A stretch of 64,000 bases of DNA from Pseudomonas kairouanensis. GTDB taxonomy: Bacteria; Pseudomonadota; Gammaproteobacteria; Pseudomonadales; Pseudomonadaceae. Each line of letters opens with the position of its first letter. The stretch's first letter is position 1. Below are positions 15,209 through 24,946 of this stretch, in pieces. The notes under the pieces were generated by a model. That model made no database searches and was not told where the DNA came from. It saw only the letters and a list, made by a program, of their open reading frames with translations. Made by a program: the position numbers and the translations under genes. The stretch spans positions 62,001 through 126,000 of the forward strand of contig NZ_QUZU01000007.1 in NCBI RefSeq assembly GCF_004682055.1, read 5' to 3'.

Positions 15209-17280
15209 GATTCAGCCAACGCGGCGCGCTCGCGCACAAAGCCTTGCAACTGATCGCCCGGCAGCGCCTTGCTGAAATACCAGCCCTGGATAATCAACTC
15301 GGCCCCCGTATTCAGAAAAGCCAACTGCTCGGCGGTTTCCACGCCCTCCACCACGACACCGAGGTTAAGCGCCTCGCAAAATCGCAGCATGCCGGTGAGC
15401 ACCTGGGCGCCCTTGGGGTCGTGCTGGGCCACCACGAAACTGCGGTCGATCTTGATGAAATCCACCGGGAACTGGTGCAGGTAACTCAAGGCCGAAAACC
15501 CGGTGCCAAAATCATCGATATAGACCTTGGCGCCAATGGCCTGCAGCTTCTGGATAGTCTGGCGCGTGGCCTGGATATCGCTGACCAGGGCGTCCTCGGT
15601 AATTTCCACCGACACCTGCCCATGGGCCTGGGCCAGGATCTGCACCAGGCGTTCGCCCAAGGCCGCATCAGTGAGGGTTGCACTGGAAATATTGATGGTC
15701 ATCGGCAGCACAAAGCCGAGTTTTTGCCATTTCTGGTACTGGCGAACCGCCTGGGAGGCAACCCACACATCCACATCGGGCATCAATCGCGCTTGGGCCA
15801 GCCACTGCAGGAACTCCCATGGCGAATGCACCGTGCCCTGGGCATCGCGGGCGCGCATCAGCGCTTCGCAACCGGTGCACAGGCCGGTGCGGGTCGAGAC
15901 CTGGGGCTGGAATTCGAGGTAGAACTCGTAGTCGCTGATCTGCTGGATCCGGCTTAATTCACTGGCCTGGCGTGCCAGCGCTTTATGGGAGGTGAGCACA
16001 GGGTCCAGTTCCCGCAACCGGCCCTTTTCTTCCAGGCCACGAAAGGTCATGTCCAGGGACTTGAGGTACACCGTACCGCCCTCGGCGGTCTGGCGATGGA
16101 TCGCACGCACATAGGGCGCGTACACCAGGGTGCCCAGGCCCAACAGCACAACCTGCAGCACCACCGCGGCCATGTCGCCATGGGTGCTCAGGTAGGCATT
16201 GAGCAGCACCGGCGCGGTGAACGGCACACTGGCCACTGCCGGCGACACCCAGCCCAGCAGCACCACGGTGAGCGCGAGCATGGTATTGATCGCTGGCACC
16301 AGCAAAAACGGTATGAACAGGCGTGGGTTAAGGATGATCGGCAAGCCGAACAGCAACACCTCACTGACATTGAACAGCGACAGCGGCAGGCTCGCGATCG
16401 CCAACAGGCGCATGGATTGGCTCTTGGAAAACAGCAGGATCGCTATCAACAGGCACAACGCACCGCCCGAACCGCCGATGAACGCAAAGCTGCCCAAAAG
16501 GCCGCTGTTCAACACATATTTGATCGGCTCACCGGCCGCCAGCGCCGCGCTGTTCAACACCACCGCCTGATCCAGCACATTAAACAACGGCTGCATGGCA
16601 TACACACCGTGGATGCCAAAAAACCACAGCAATGAGTTCATCAGGGTTACAAACAGGCCACTGCCATAGGGCGACTCCAGCGCATCGAGCACCTGCGGCC
16701 CCTGCAGTTGTGCCACATAGGGCACCTGCAGCAGCAATGACAACACCATCACCAACGCCAGGGCCGTAATGGCCCCCGGCACCACCATATTGATGGTTCC
16801 CCGCAGGTTGTGCCCTACCAGTTCCTCGTTGACCAGCCGCGTCCAACGATAACGGTGCAGCCAGGCAATGGCCGGCACGTTGAGCAGCGGAGAAGCGATG
16901 GCGATGAACAGAACGAAGGTGGCTGAAGCCCTGGGGTATTCACGCAGGATAAACGTGGCCACCACCACATGGGCCAGGCACAGGAACGCTACCGGCAATT
17001 GAGGTAAGCGATGCTGGATCGCCAGCATGTAACCGATGGACGCGGCGACCAACAGCGGGATGACCGAACTGATCTGGTTATGCAGCCCGGCGAGGAACGC
17101 CACCACTTGCGGATCGAAACCCAGCACCCGGGCGCACTCGGACAGAATCAGGAAACCCGCCGACACCAGCAGGCATGGCAGGATCCATAGCAACCCTTCG
17201 CGGATCGCACGCAACGATTCGGTACTGGCCAGGGCGGCCAGCCGTTGGGTAAAGAAAAGCTTGAACAGCGTTTGCGCCAT
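15205..17280 (-). CDS. PTS EIIC sugar-channel domain fused to an EAL phosphodiesterase
   Basis: A 691-residue fusion. Residues 1-430 are a polytopic membrane domain of the lactose/cellobiose PTS EIIC type: LFNVSEVLLFGLPIILNP corresponds to the substrate-binding N-x-x-E-P-I-x-F-G-x-P-x-x-x-N-P signature with its Glu retained, and IGGSGGALCLL precedes it. Residues about 450-685 form an EAL domain with the catalytic set apparently intact: CEALMRA, INIS, VEITED, IDDFGTGFS, IKIDRSFV and VEGVET. No EIIA or EIIB is adjacent. The likely role is a membrane receptor that senses an oligosaccharide and controls c-di-GMP breakdown rather than transport. The start MAQTLFKLFF at 17280 is preferred over upstream codons. 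Confidence 0.9.
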   Translation of the reverse strand: MAQTLFKLFFTQRLAALASTESLRAIREGLLWILPCLLVSAGFLILSECARVLGFDPQVVAFLAGLHNQISSVIPLLVAASIGYMLAIQHRLPQLPVAFLCLAHVVVATFILREYPRASATFVLFIAIASPLLNVPAIAWLHRYRWTRLVNEELVGHNLRGTINMVVPGAITALALVMVLSLLLQVPYVAQLQGPQVLDALESPYGSGLFVTLMNSLLWFFGIHGVYAMQPLFNVLDQAVVLNSAALAAGEPIKYVLNSGLLGSFAFIGGSGGALCLLIAILLFSKSQSMRLLAIASLPLSLFNVSEVLLFGLPIILNPRLFIPFLLVPAINTMLALTVVLLGWVSPAVASVPFTAPVLLNAYLSTHGDMAAVVLQVVLLGLGTLVYAPYVRAIHRQTAEGGTVYLKSLDMTFRGLEEKGRLRELDPVLTSHKALARQASELSRIQQISDYEFYLEFQPQVSTRTGLCTGCEALMRARDAQGTVHSPWEFLQWLAQARLMPDVDVWVASQAVRQYQKWQKLGFVLPMTINISSATLTDAALGERLVQILAQAHGQVSVEITEDALVSDIQATRQTIQKLQAIGAKVYIDDFGTGFSALSYLHQFPVDFIKIDRSFVVAQHDPKGAQVLTGMLRFCEALNLGVVVEGVETAEQLAFLNTGAELIIQGWYFSKALPGDQLQGFVRERAALAES

Positions 17281-17475
17281 GACCCATCCCTCTGCCCACG
17301 CCTGCCCCCTGGAAGACAGGGTCGCAAACACCGGAGCTAACGCTACACGGCATGGCACCGTGAGCGAAAGCCTTTTGCCAGCCTTGCGGGTGTTTTTTCC
17401 GTAATGGCAGCCGGGCATTCGCTTCAATGGGTACTATCACTGCCGGCCCTCACTCACTTGATCAGGAGCACCCCC

Positions 17476-17805
17476 TTGTCCTCACCTGGCGAAAACCACC
17501 AACGCGCGCTGGATAGATTCCTCGCCGAGCACCCTGAAGTGGCCACACAACTGGCGAACTTGAACCCGCTGGCCGCGCAGGCCAAGGGCGAAACCCTAGA
17601 GCAGTACCGTGCCGAACGCCTGCACGAGGCCTTCGAAGCGCAAGCCGAGCGCCTGGGCCTGTTTGCCTGGGAACTGACCCTCAAGCTGACCACCGACACC
17701 GTCGAAGCCTATGAAACCCAGCGCCTTGAAGTACACAAGGAGGTTGCGCAGATGGCTGGCCTCAGTTGGGCTGACTACTGCCAACTGCATGACTTGCCGG
17801 GCTGA
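17476..17805 (+). CDS. Small cytosolic protein of unknown function (TTG start)
   Basis: I do not recognise a characterised function. The frame from the TTG at 17476, with AGGAG 7 bases upstream, gives 109 residues: mostly charged, helical, Ala/Leu/Glu-rich (EHPEVATQLANLNPL, EQYRAERLHEAFEAQAERLG), without signal peptide or membrane segment. An ORF reaching further upstream exists, but the extra 24 codons have poor composition and no ribosome site. It resembles a short Pseudomonas-specific DUF (possibly DUF6388, unverified). It is convergent with the T6SS kinase gene, 7 bases apart, and divergent from the EIIC-EAL gene. Confidence 0.65.
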   Translation: MSSPGENHQRALDRFLAEHPEVATQLANLNPLAAQAKGETLEQYRAERLHEAFEAQAERLGLFAWELTLKLTTDTVEAYETQRLEVHKEVAQMAGLSWADYCQLHDLPG

Positions 17806-17812
17806 GCTCGCA

Positions 17813-18655
17813 TCACACAAACCAATGTCGGCGCCGGTTCGCCAGGGCCTCGCGCAACCCGTCAACACCGACACTGCGGTGCTCAGGGTCCATGGCCAGG
17901 GCTGCACGCAGCGCCGACCAGCACTGGCGAGGCAACTGCCGGGGCCGGGCCAACAGTTGATCGCACAGCCGCAGGCTCAGGCGTTTTCCCTGGGCCAATT
18001 CGTACACAACACAGGCGGCGCCGTACAGATCGGTGCGCGTAGACAGGCAACCACTCGCCAACAATTCCGGCGCGGCGTACGCCGGTGTCCAGGCGTTGAG
18101 CCGGCTACGGCTCAAGCCCGGAAGCCCGTCCGCCCACTGGGCTTGAGCGTGGCCCAGGCCAAAATCGAACAGGCGCACCCCCTGCTCGCCCAACATCACA
18201 TTCGCGGGTTTCACATCCCCATGCAGTACGCCTTGCCGATGGCTGCAGGCCAGTGCATCCAGCAGTTGCAGGGCAATGGGCTGCAACTCTGGCCAAGGCA
18301 GGCCATTTGGGCACTCCACCAGCAGCCGGTCCAGGGTCAGGCCCTGCATCAGTTCCATGGTGAAAAACGCCAGCTGATGCGCGGTATCCACCTCAAACGA
18401 AAACGCCCGCACCACATGGGCGTGCAGAACGCTGCGGGTCAGGGCGAATTCGCTGTAGAGCAACACATGGGCGTCGGGCGACCCGCAAAACGCCTCGCCC
18501 AACAGCTTCACCGCCACATGGGAATTGGGCTCACCGAAGGCCTCATGCAACAGGTCACGGGCGCGATACACCACGCCCATGCCGCCGGAGCCCAGTAACC
18601 GTTCAAGCTGATAGCGCCCGCCCAGCAGGTTCGGCGCACCGGATGCCTCGCTCAT
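17813..18655 (-). CDS. stk1: T6SS Ser/Thr protein kinase (Stk1/PpkA type)
   Basis: A 280-residue Hanks-type kinase domain without membrane segment or sensor extension, so much shorter than PpkA of H1-T6SS. Seen: glycine loop LLGSGGMGVVYRA, VAVKLLG with the ATP-binding Lys, LHGDVKPANVM as catalytic loop, FDFGLGHAQ as DFG and YAAPELLASG as APE motif. The catalytic loop reads HGD instead of HRD, making it a non-RD kinase. It is the last gene of the T6SS operon and its ATG overlaps the phosphatase stop (ATGA). It probably phosphorylates the FHA protein encoded upstream to switch on secretion, as known for threonine-phosphorylation pathways in P. aeruginosa. Confidence 0.9.
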   Translation of the reverse strand: MSEASGAPNLLGGRYQLERLLGSGGMGVVYRARDLLHEAFGEPNSHVAVKLLGEAFCGSPDAHVLLYSEFALTRSVLHAHVVRAFSFEVDTAHQLAFFTMELMQGLTLDRLLVECPNGLPWPELQPIALQLLDALACSHRQGVLHGDVKPANVMLGEQGVRLFDFGLGHAQAQWADGLPGLSRSRLNAWTPAYAAPELLASGCLSTRTDLYGAACVVYELAQGKRLSLRLCDQLLARPRQLPRQCWSALRAALAMDPEHRSVGVDGLREALANRRRHWFV

Positions 18656-19362
18656 GGCTGCACCACGACGGCCGTACAATCATCTTGTGCGCCACCCCGC
18701 ATTACGTTGTTAAACAGCCGGTCCAGTACCTGTCGAGGCGCCCCTCCAGCCATGGCGCGCCCCAGCTCGCCGTGGCTCAGGCCTTGGTAAAGGCCGTCGC
18801 TGCACAACAAAAACACGTCACCCGGATGGGTACGCAGCTCAAGCACCTCAAGGTTAAGCGGCTGGCGGGCACCGATAGCACGGGTCAAGGCGCGAGCGTC
18901 TGGATGGGCCTGGGCCTGCTCCGGGCTCAACCGTTGCGTGTCCATCAATTGCTGTTGCAGGGAGTGATCCCGTGACAGCTGGTACAGGCGCTGGCCTCGC
19001 CACAGGTAACAACGGCTGTCGCCGGCCCACAGACACGCCGCGCGGCCATGCTCAAGCAATAACGTGGCCACCGTGCTGCCCATCACCCCCGACAGGCTAT
19101 CGACGTGCCCCAACCGACTGTCGAGCGCGCGCAGGCAGTGGCGTACCGCCTCGATGCGCTGGTCGAGGCTGCCCTGGCCCGACAACGACGCCAGGCTGCT
19201 GACCACCCATTGACTGGCCACATCGCCAGCCCGGTGCCCACCCATGCCGTCAGCCACCGCCCAACAGCCGCGCAGGGGGCAATCCAGAAACGCGTCCTCA
19301 TTGCGTGAACGTCGCTTGCCCCGCACGGTACGCCCGGCACTGCGCCATGCAACGGGGGTCAC
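18652..19362 (-). CDS. stp1: T6SS PP2C-family Ser/Thr phosphatase (Stp1/PppA type)
   Basis: A 236-residue PPM/PP2C phosphatase with the metal-binding motifs RSRNEDAFLD, AVADGMGGHRAGD, CSDGLY and AQDDCTAVVV in order. It starts with GTG at 19360-19362, overlapping the tssM stop by 4 bases, and overlaps the kinase start by 4, so tssM-phosphatase-kinase are translationally coupled. It should reverse phosphorylation by the neighbouring kinase, giving post-translational control of the secretion machine. Length and motif order match the PppA family; nothing is truncated. Confidence 0.92.
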   Translation of the reverse strand: MTPVAWRSAGRTVRGKRRSRNEDAFLDCPLRGCWAVADGMGGHRAGDVASQWVVSSLASLSGQGSLDQRIEAVRHCLRALDSRLGHVDSLSGVMGSTVATLLLEHGRAACLWAGDSRCYLWRGQRLYQLSRDHSLQQQLMDTQRLSPEQAQAHPDARALTRAIGARQPLNLEVLELRTHPGDVFLLCSDGLYQGLSHGELGRAMAGGAPRQVLDRLFNNVMRGGAQDDCTAVVVQP

Positions 19363-22300
19363 AATTGCTCCGGCAGGCGGAACGTACGCCAGCGGGTCAT
19401 CTGGAACGGACTGGGACTGCGCTGACTGGTCAACAGGTAGTTGGCGCGCAGCCCGGCGAGGTCAGCCTTGAGTATCTGCGCCGCCCTACCATTGGCGGGC
19501 TCACTTTGCATCAGGTCCAACAAACGAAACCACGACCAGGCCCCGCTGTTTTTCTCCAGCCCCAAAGGCCTTGCCGCGCCGCGCTCCAGCACCAGGCTGC
19601 TGCGGCCATTGTCCGCCTCCATGGGCCATTGGAATGTCATGGGCACGATAGGCCCGTGACGGTATTCCAACTGCTGGTCGCCAATGCGCAGGATCGCCCG
19701 GTTGACCGCCTGATCCAGGCTATAGGGTGCCAGGGTGAAGCGCACTGCCCACTTCCCCTGGTCCTCGCTGAAAAAGCCTTGGCGAATCGTATGGGCCCTG
19801 CCCAACTGGTCCAGCAGCGAGCGCGACAACGGCAGGCTGCGCCCATCCAGCCCGCGCAATCGATAACGACCACCGTCATCGCCTACGAACGGGCGCAGAT
19901 AGCCGTCATAGAACCGGGCCAGTATGCCCCGGCCTTTGAAAAACGCCTGAAAATCCCCAAGGGCAACGTCACCACTGGCGTGAGCATTGAACGGGTAGCG
20001 CCGCGCAATCGCCTTGGCGTAAAACCCATGGACTTCGCTTTGGTAACGCTGATTCACGTAGCCATAGGCCTCATCCAGCAGCAGTCGCCAACTGTCGTCG
20101 GCAATGCCTTCGACCCAGTCCTTGAGCGGCATCGGCAACCGCGCCGCAGCGTCACGCACATGACCCAGCAGCGGCTGCTGCCCTTCCATGCGCAGCTTGG
20201 CCAACTTGAACGCGGCCTGATCCGCCGCACTTTCGCGATTCACCGACGCCAATTGCAGTTGCAGCTCATCGAGCAGGCGCAAGGCTTGCGTCAACTGGGC
20301 ACTGGGGTTGTGCTGTTCATCGAGCAATTGGTGCAAAGGCTCGAAGCGGCGTTGCAATGCACGTCGGGCAGAATCGGTGGACGCCTTCCCGGCCCCTTGG
20401 TCCAACAGCAGAGCGGATGTGGCCTGGCCCAACTCACGGGTCTGATGGCTCGCCGCTTCAAGTCGCTCCTGGGTGGACAGCAACCGGGTATTTTCACGTA
20501 CCTGCTGCAACACCTGAACCAGCGCGGACTGGGCAGAGGTCAGGCTCGCCAGTTGTTCGGCCGCCTGGCTGAGGCTGTCGCTTTCCACCAAGCGGACCTG
20601 GCTGACGGCTTGGCTCCAGGCCTCGGCATATTCACTGAAATAACGCTGTTCCAACTCCAGCAAAAGGCGGCGCAAATCCATGGCACTCAGGTCGGTAGCG
20701 GCGCCAAGCACCCAGTTGTCCTGGGCAATCCCATTGACCAACCGAGCCCCTTGTCTCTCAAAGTACTGCACATACCTTTTGGTGTAGAAGCCTGCAATGG
20801 CCGTCTCGCCTACCGTAAATGAGCGCCCTTGCGCCAGGTGCAAGGGTTCCAGGCCCTGGGCTTGCTCACGCAGCGCGCGATAAACCACATCCGCCAACGA
20901 CTCACCACGCAATTGCAGACGGGCCTGGGCCACCAGTTCATCGTTAAGCGAGGCCACGAAGGGTTGTTCAAGCAGTCGTGCGAGGTGTTCATTCAGGCGT
21001 TGTTGCACCGAGGTATCCCCTGGATAACGGGCCGACCAATAGCTGGCCACATGTTCCGCCAGCCAGGCGTTGTCACGCCGCTCACGCAAGTTGAGCATCA
21101 GGTACGCACGCAGGCTTTGCACAAGCCGCTCACGGTCACCCAAATTGGCACGTACCTGCTCCTCAAGCAGGCTCGTCACTTGCGAAAGCAATGGCCGGCG
21201 CAAGGCATCTGCATAGGCCTCGGTCAACAGTGGACGGCTGGCCTCGCCCTGATATAAACCTGCACGCTCCACCCACCGGGTGTGCGCCAACGATGGAAAT
21301 ACCCGCGTCGCGGCCAGATGCCTGTCCAGCAGCGGCAACATCATCAAGGTTGGGTCCGAGCCGCCCTGCGCCGCCCCATCGGGCCTGCCCAGTTCGACCA
21401 GTTCTTCCAAGCGTTGATGGTTGACCCAATAGCTGTGCCACCACAGTGCAATCGCCCCGCCGATGACCAATGCCAGCGCCAGCAGCGATAACCGTTGGCG
21501 CCGCTGAATGCGCTGGCGCTCCGGCGTGTGCAGGCCGGCAAGGTCGGCTTCGGCGAAGATCACCCGATGAAACAGGCCGTGGGCAAAAAGCGCACGCGGC
21601 GCGCTTGGGCTTGTACCTGTCAGGTAGAAGCCGCGCAAACCGTTGATACGCTGAAATCGATGCGCTGAGAACGCGGTGCCGACAAACAGGCACAGGCGCT
21701 CACCGAGGTGCGCGACCTGCCGTGGAAAATCCAGCATCTGGCCACGCCGTTCGGCGTTTCGCTCCTGGTGCAGGCGCTGGATCAGCTGCGCGCCCAAACG
21801 CTGCAACAGTGCCTCGAACGCCTGGCGCACCTGGGTAATTTCAGTTGTCGTTCCGGTGGTGACCAGGCGCTCCCCCAGCAGCGCATCTGCGCTGTCGCCC
21901 TGGACCTCATCGAAGAATTCGGCGAACCCCGTCAATTGATCAGCCTGAGTCAATACCAGGTAGACCGGTACGTCCGCGTGCAAGGTTTGTTGAATATCCT
22001 GCAACCGGTTTTGCACATGACGCGCGTGCAAATCCAGGTCATGTTCGTTGCTGCTCAGCAACGCATCCAGCGACAGCGTGACCACCACACCGTTCAACGG
22101 ACGCGTTCGGCGACGCGATTTGAGCAAGCCCAGCAATGTCGACCAGCCCGCCGCATCGACTGCGTTATCGGGTTGTTCCAGATAGCGACCGGCCGATTCG
22201 AGCACAACCGCCTCGTCAGCGAAATACCAATCACAATGCCCGGTGGTGCCCGACGGTATTGTGTCGCTTCGGTCTAGCGCAAACGGAAGCCCGGCGGCCG

Positions 22301-22733
22301 TCAGCAAGTGGGTTTTGCCACTGCCCTGCTGGCCGATCACCAGGTACCAGGGCAACTCGTTGCGCCAGCGTTCGCTGCGCTCACCGTAACGGTGGGTATT
22401 CTTCAGCGCCTGCAGCGCTTCCTTGAAGCGCCCCCGAACCTGCTTGCGCTCATCCTCGACCAACCCCAGCCGTTGCTCGCTCGCCTGGTGCTCCGGCGGG
22501 TCCAACCGCGCGGCCCTGCGCCCATTCACCCTCACCATCGCCAGCCCCCACAGCAGGAACAGGCCGCTGATGGTCAGCAAGCGCAGGGTCGGATCTCGCC
22601 AAAACCGATAGTCATCCACCGCCAGCAATGGCCCGAAAAACCATACGAACAGCGCCCCAGCCACCACCAGCAACAGGCTCCAGAGCCAAACTTTGCGCAG
22701 CAGCCTGCCCGCGCTCTTGAAGAATGCGTTCAT
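19359..22733 (-). CDS. tssM: T6SS inner-membrane protein TssM (IcmF)
   Basis: A 1124-residue IcmF protein, core of the TssJ-TssL-TssM membrane complex. Two N-terminal transmembrane segments (about residues 15-60) are followed by a cytoplasmic NTPase-like domain with an intact Walker A, GQQGSGKTHLL, then a third membrane segment (LLALALVIGGAIALWW, near residue 430) and a large periplasmic C-terminal region. The start MNAFFKSAGRLL is 15 bases past the tssL stop. Walker A is degenerate in some H-type systems, so its conservation is worth noting. Full length compared with other IcmF proteins. Confidence 0.95.
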   Translation of the reverse strand: MNAFFKSAGRLLRKVWLWSLLLVVAGALFVWFFGPLLAVDDYRFWRDPTLRLLTISGLFLLWGLAMVRVNGRRAARLDPPEHQASEQRLGLVEDERKQVRGRFKEALQALKNTHRYGERSERWRNELPWYLVIGQQGSGKTHLLTAAGLPFALDRSDTIPSGTTGHCDWYFADEAVVLESAGRYLEQPDNAVDAAGWSTLLGLLKSRRRTRPLNGVVVTLSLDALLSSNEHDLDLHARHVQNRLQDIQQTLHADVPVYLVLTQADQLTGFAEFFDEVQGDSADALLGERLVTTGTTTEITQVRQAFEALLQRLGAQLIQRLHQERNAERRGQMLDFPRQVAHLGERLCLFVGTAFSAHRFQRINGLRGFYLTGTSPSAPRALFAHGLFHRVIFAEADLAGLHTPERQRIQRRQRLSLLALALVIGGAIALWWHSYWVNHQRLEELVELGRPDGAAQGGSDPTLMMLPLLDRHLAATRVFPSLAHTRWVERAGLYQGEASRPLLTEAYADALRRPLLSQVTSLLEEQVRANLGDRERLVQSLRAYLMLNLRERRDNAWLAEHVASYWSARYPGDTSVQQRLNEHLARLLEQPFVASLNDELVAQARLQLRGESLADVVYRALREQAQGLEPLHLAQGRSFTVGETAIAGFYTKRYVQYFERQGARLVNGIAQDNWVLGAATDLSAMDLRRLLLELEQRYFSEYAEAWSQAVSQVRLVESDSLSQAAEQLASLTSAQSALVQVLQQVRENTRLLSTQERLEAASHQTRELGQATSALLLDQGAGKASTDSARRALQRRFEPLHQLLDEQHNPSAQLTQALRLLDELQLQLASVNRESAADQAAFKLAKLRMEGQQPLLGHVRDAAARLPMPLKDWVEGIADDSWRLLLDEAYGYVNQRYQSEVHGFYAKAIARRYPFNAHASGDVALGDFQAFFKGRGILARFYDGYLRPFVGDDGGRYRLRGLDGRSLPLSRSLLDQLGRAHTIRQGFFSEDQGKWAVRFTLAPYSLDQAVNRAILRIGDQQLEYRHGPIVPMTFQWPMEADNGRSSLVLERGAARPLGLEKNSGAWSWFRLLDLMQSEPANGRAAQILKADLAGLRANYLLTSQRSPSPFQMTRWRTFRLPEQL

Positions 22734-22748
22734 TGATTGCTCCCAGCG

Positions 22749-23612
22749 TTACATGAGCGGCCGAGTCTGATCCGGCGCCAAGGGTTGAAAAGGTTGCAGC
22801 GCACTCATGCGCTCGTTGCTCAATACCCAGGCAAACCCTGCGTAAACCACCAGCAAACAGGCCAGCGCGAGCGCACCAGCCCAGCCTGCGGACACCAGAC
22901 GCAGCCTGGGCTGAGCGGCTGCACCTGCGCACGGCGGCGCAGCCAGTGACGGCCGCTCCCCGCGCACGAGCCTGATCTGCCGGTACAGGGCATCACGCAC
23001 GGTTTCAAGCTGCGCCACGCCCCGCTCCATGACCCGGTATTTACCCTCGAACCCCACCGACAGGCACAGGTACAGCAGTTCCAGCATCGCCACATGTTTC
23101 ACCGGATCGCGGGACAAACGCTCCAACAGTTGGAAGAATTTCTCGCCGCCAAAGGTCTCGCTGTGAAAGCGGCTTAACAGGCTGGTCTTCGACCACTCGC
23201 TGCGGCTGCCCCAACTGGTGGTGGTCACGGCCTCGTCAACGACGCTGCACAGCACGTAGCGCGCGGTCATCACCTGGCCGTGGTCCGCCCCCAGGTGCAA
23301 GGCATGGGTTTCAAACGCGGTCACCGCCAGTGACAACCGGTCGTTGAGGGCTTGCAGGGCTTCCCGGCCGGAACTGGTCTTGAGTTGCACCACCTGCAAC
23401 AACAGCTCCCAGGCAGCCTCTACCAATACGTTGGGCGCCATGTTGAAGCTCAAGGCGCCCTGCAAGCGCGCGCTGTAGATCATGCGGTCTTCCAGTTGCT
23501 CGAAGCGCGGCGGCGCGGCAAAGTCCGTGACTGCCGCCTGTGCCGGAGCCTGCCCTTGATGGTCGAGCAGCACGGTTTTTTCGTCCTGTGGGTATTCACT
23601 GTCGATGGTCAT
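22749..23612 (-). CDS. tssL: T6SS inner-membrane protein TssL (DotU)
   Basis: A 287-residue DotU-family protein. The cytoplasmic domain contains family features such as YVLCSVVDEAVTTTSWG and HSETFGGEKFFQLLERL; a single membrane helix (AGALALACLLVVYAGFAWVL) is close to the C-terminus. There is no OmpA-like peptidoglycan-binding extension, so anchoring to the wall must come from another protein. It binds TssM and TssK. The gene lies 5 bases after tssK and 15 before tssM. Confidence 0.94.
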   Translation of the reverse strand: MTIDSEYPQDEKTVLLDHQGQAPAQAAVTDFAAPPRFEQLEDRMIYSARLQGALSFNMAPNVLVEAAWELLLQVVQLKTSSGREALQALNDRLSLAVTAFETHALHLGADHGQVMTARYVLCSVVDEAVTTTSWGSRSEWSKTSLLSRFHSETFGGEKFFQLLERLSRDPVKHVAMLELLYLCLSVGFEGKYRVMERGVAQLETVRDALYRQIRLVRGERPSLAAPPCAGAAAQPRLRLVSAGWAGALALACLLVVYAGFAWVLSNERMSALQPFQPLAPDQTRPLM

Positions 23613-23617
23613 GAAGG

Positions 23618-24946
23618 TCAGTTCCTGATGGCCCAGAAGTGGAGCTCCAGCTCGGCAAACGCACCGCTGGCGTGGAAAGCAAAACCTCCCGACTGCTCCA
23701 GCTGGCTAATGTCACGGGCACTGAGTTCGAGCATGAAATAGGTCTTGCCGGCATGGAATGGGATCTGTCGCGGCGCCACCGGCAACGGCCTGACCTTGAT
23801 ACCGGCCAGTTGCAGGTTGACCAGTTCGCGGATGCGCTCCACCGGACCGATCTTGAGGTGCGCCGGCAAGCGATGACGCAATTCTTCCGAGTCGCATTGG
23901 GCGGTAGCCGCCAGGATGAACGTCGCACTGCCCAGCAGCTTGAGATCAGTCAGCGGACAGACCAGCACCCCGTACTGGCGCGGCTGCAGGGCCAGTTCGA
24001 TGGCGTGTTGCTCCAGCACCAGCGACAGCACGGCACGAATACCCTCCATCAAGCCGCGAAAGCTCGCGCCCTGGTCGCCGTGCCGGTAACGCACTTCCAA
24101 CTGCGCTCGCTTGCTGTCGACGCCGAATGCGGACAATTCACCCAAGATCCCGAGCAACGCCCTGAACACAGCCTCTGGACGGACCTGGGGCTGGTCCAGG
24201 TAATGACGCAAAATCAATTCCGTCCGATTGATCAGTTGCAGCATCAGGAAATCGCCCACCTGTGCCCCAGCGGACGCACCACCGCCTTCGATACGCCCGG
24301 CAATCGCGTCCCCCCGGGTGGACAGCAGGCTGATCACCTCCTTGATGCACGACGACACGTAGCCTGAGCCCTGCAGGTAAATGAAAGTGGGCACATAGTC
24401 TGTGTCCAGTTTCACCCCGCCCTCGCTGGTGGACTCCACAAGTTGGGCGATCTGCAACTTCACAAAAAGCGCATCGTTGCTGTGCTCGCCCAGCAACAGG
24501 CGTAGATCCGGTCGTGCGCAGTTGATCGGGCAGCGCGCGTCGGCGCCTGCGTTGGAGTCGCCGACTTCGGTTTCACAACTGACATACCGGGCCAGCACCT
24601 CGGTTTGCTCATGCCTGCGGGTTTCGACCTGATGATCGGTGGCCAATGGCAAGGCCAGGTACAACGCCTGCCTGCCCGTGTTGGCAGGCACCTGCAACAC
24701 CAGGGGTTCCATCGCACCGCTCCACTCGAACAGCGTACCGTCCGGCAATACACCACTGGCCTGGTTGACCACCACCTTGCCCAGGTTGAGGTACTGCATA
24801 TCCATGTCCAGGCTCAGGAACCCCCAGGCGTCAGCGCCCATCAACCGGGTGCGGTTGAGTTGGTGCCGGTAGTAACGGTCGCTGTGCTGCAAATGCTGGG
24901 GCCTGAGCAGCATGCCTTCCTGCCAGATGACGTTATGGATGGGCAT
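23618..24946 (-). CDS. tssK: T6SS baseplate protein TssK
   Basis: A 442-residue TssK protein, the trimeric adaptor that connects the baseplate wedge to the TssL-TssM membrane complex. The conserved opening MPIHNVIWQEGMLLRPQHLQ and the NRTRLMG stretch are diagnostic. The ATG at 24946 lies inside the end of tssJ, giving a 14-base overlap. Full length. Confidence 0.95.
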   Translation of the reverse strand: MPIHNVIWQEGMLLRPQHLQHSDRYYRHQLNRTRLMGADAWGFLSLDMDMQYLNLGKVVVNQASGVLPDGTLFEWSGAMEPLVLQVPANTGRQALYLALPLATDHQVETRRHEQTEVLARYVSCETEVGDSNAGADARCPINCARPDLRLLLGEHSNDALFVKLQIAQLVESTSEGGVKLDTDYVPTFIYLQGSGYVSSCIKEVISLLSTRGDAIAGRIEGGGASAGAQVGDFLMLQLINRTELILRHYLDQPQVRPEAVFRALLGILGELSAFGVDSKRAQLEVRYRHGDQGASFRGLMEGIRAVLSLVLEQHAIELALQPRQYGVLVCPLTDLKLLGSATFILAATAQCDSEELRHRLPAHLKIGPVERIRELVNLQLAGIKVRPLPVAPRQIPFHAGKTYFMLELSARDISQLEQSGGFAFHASGAFAELELHFWAIRN

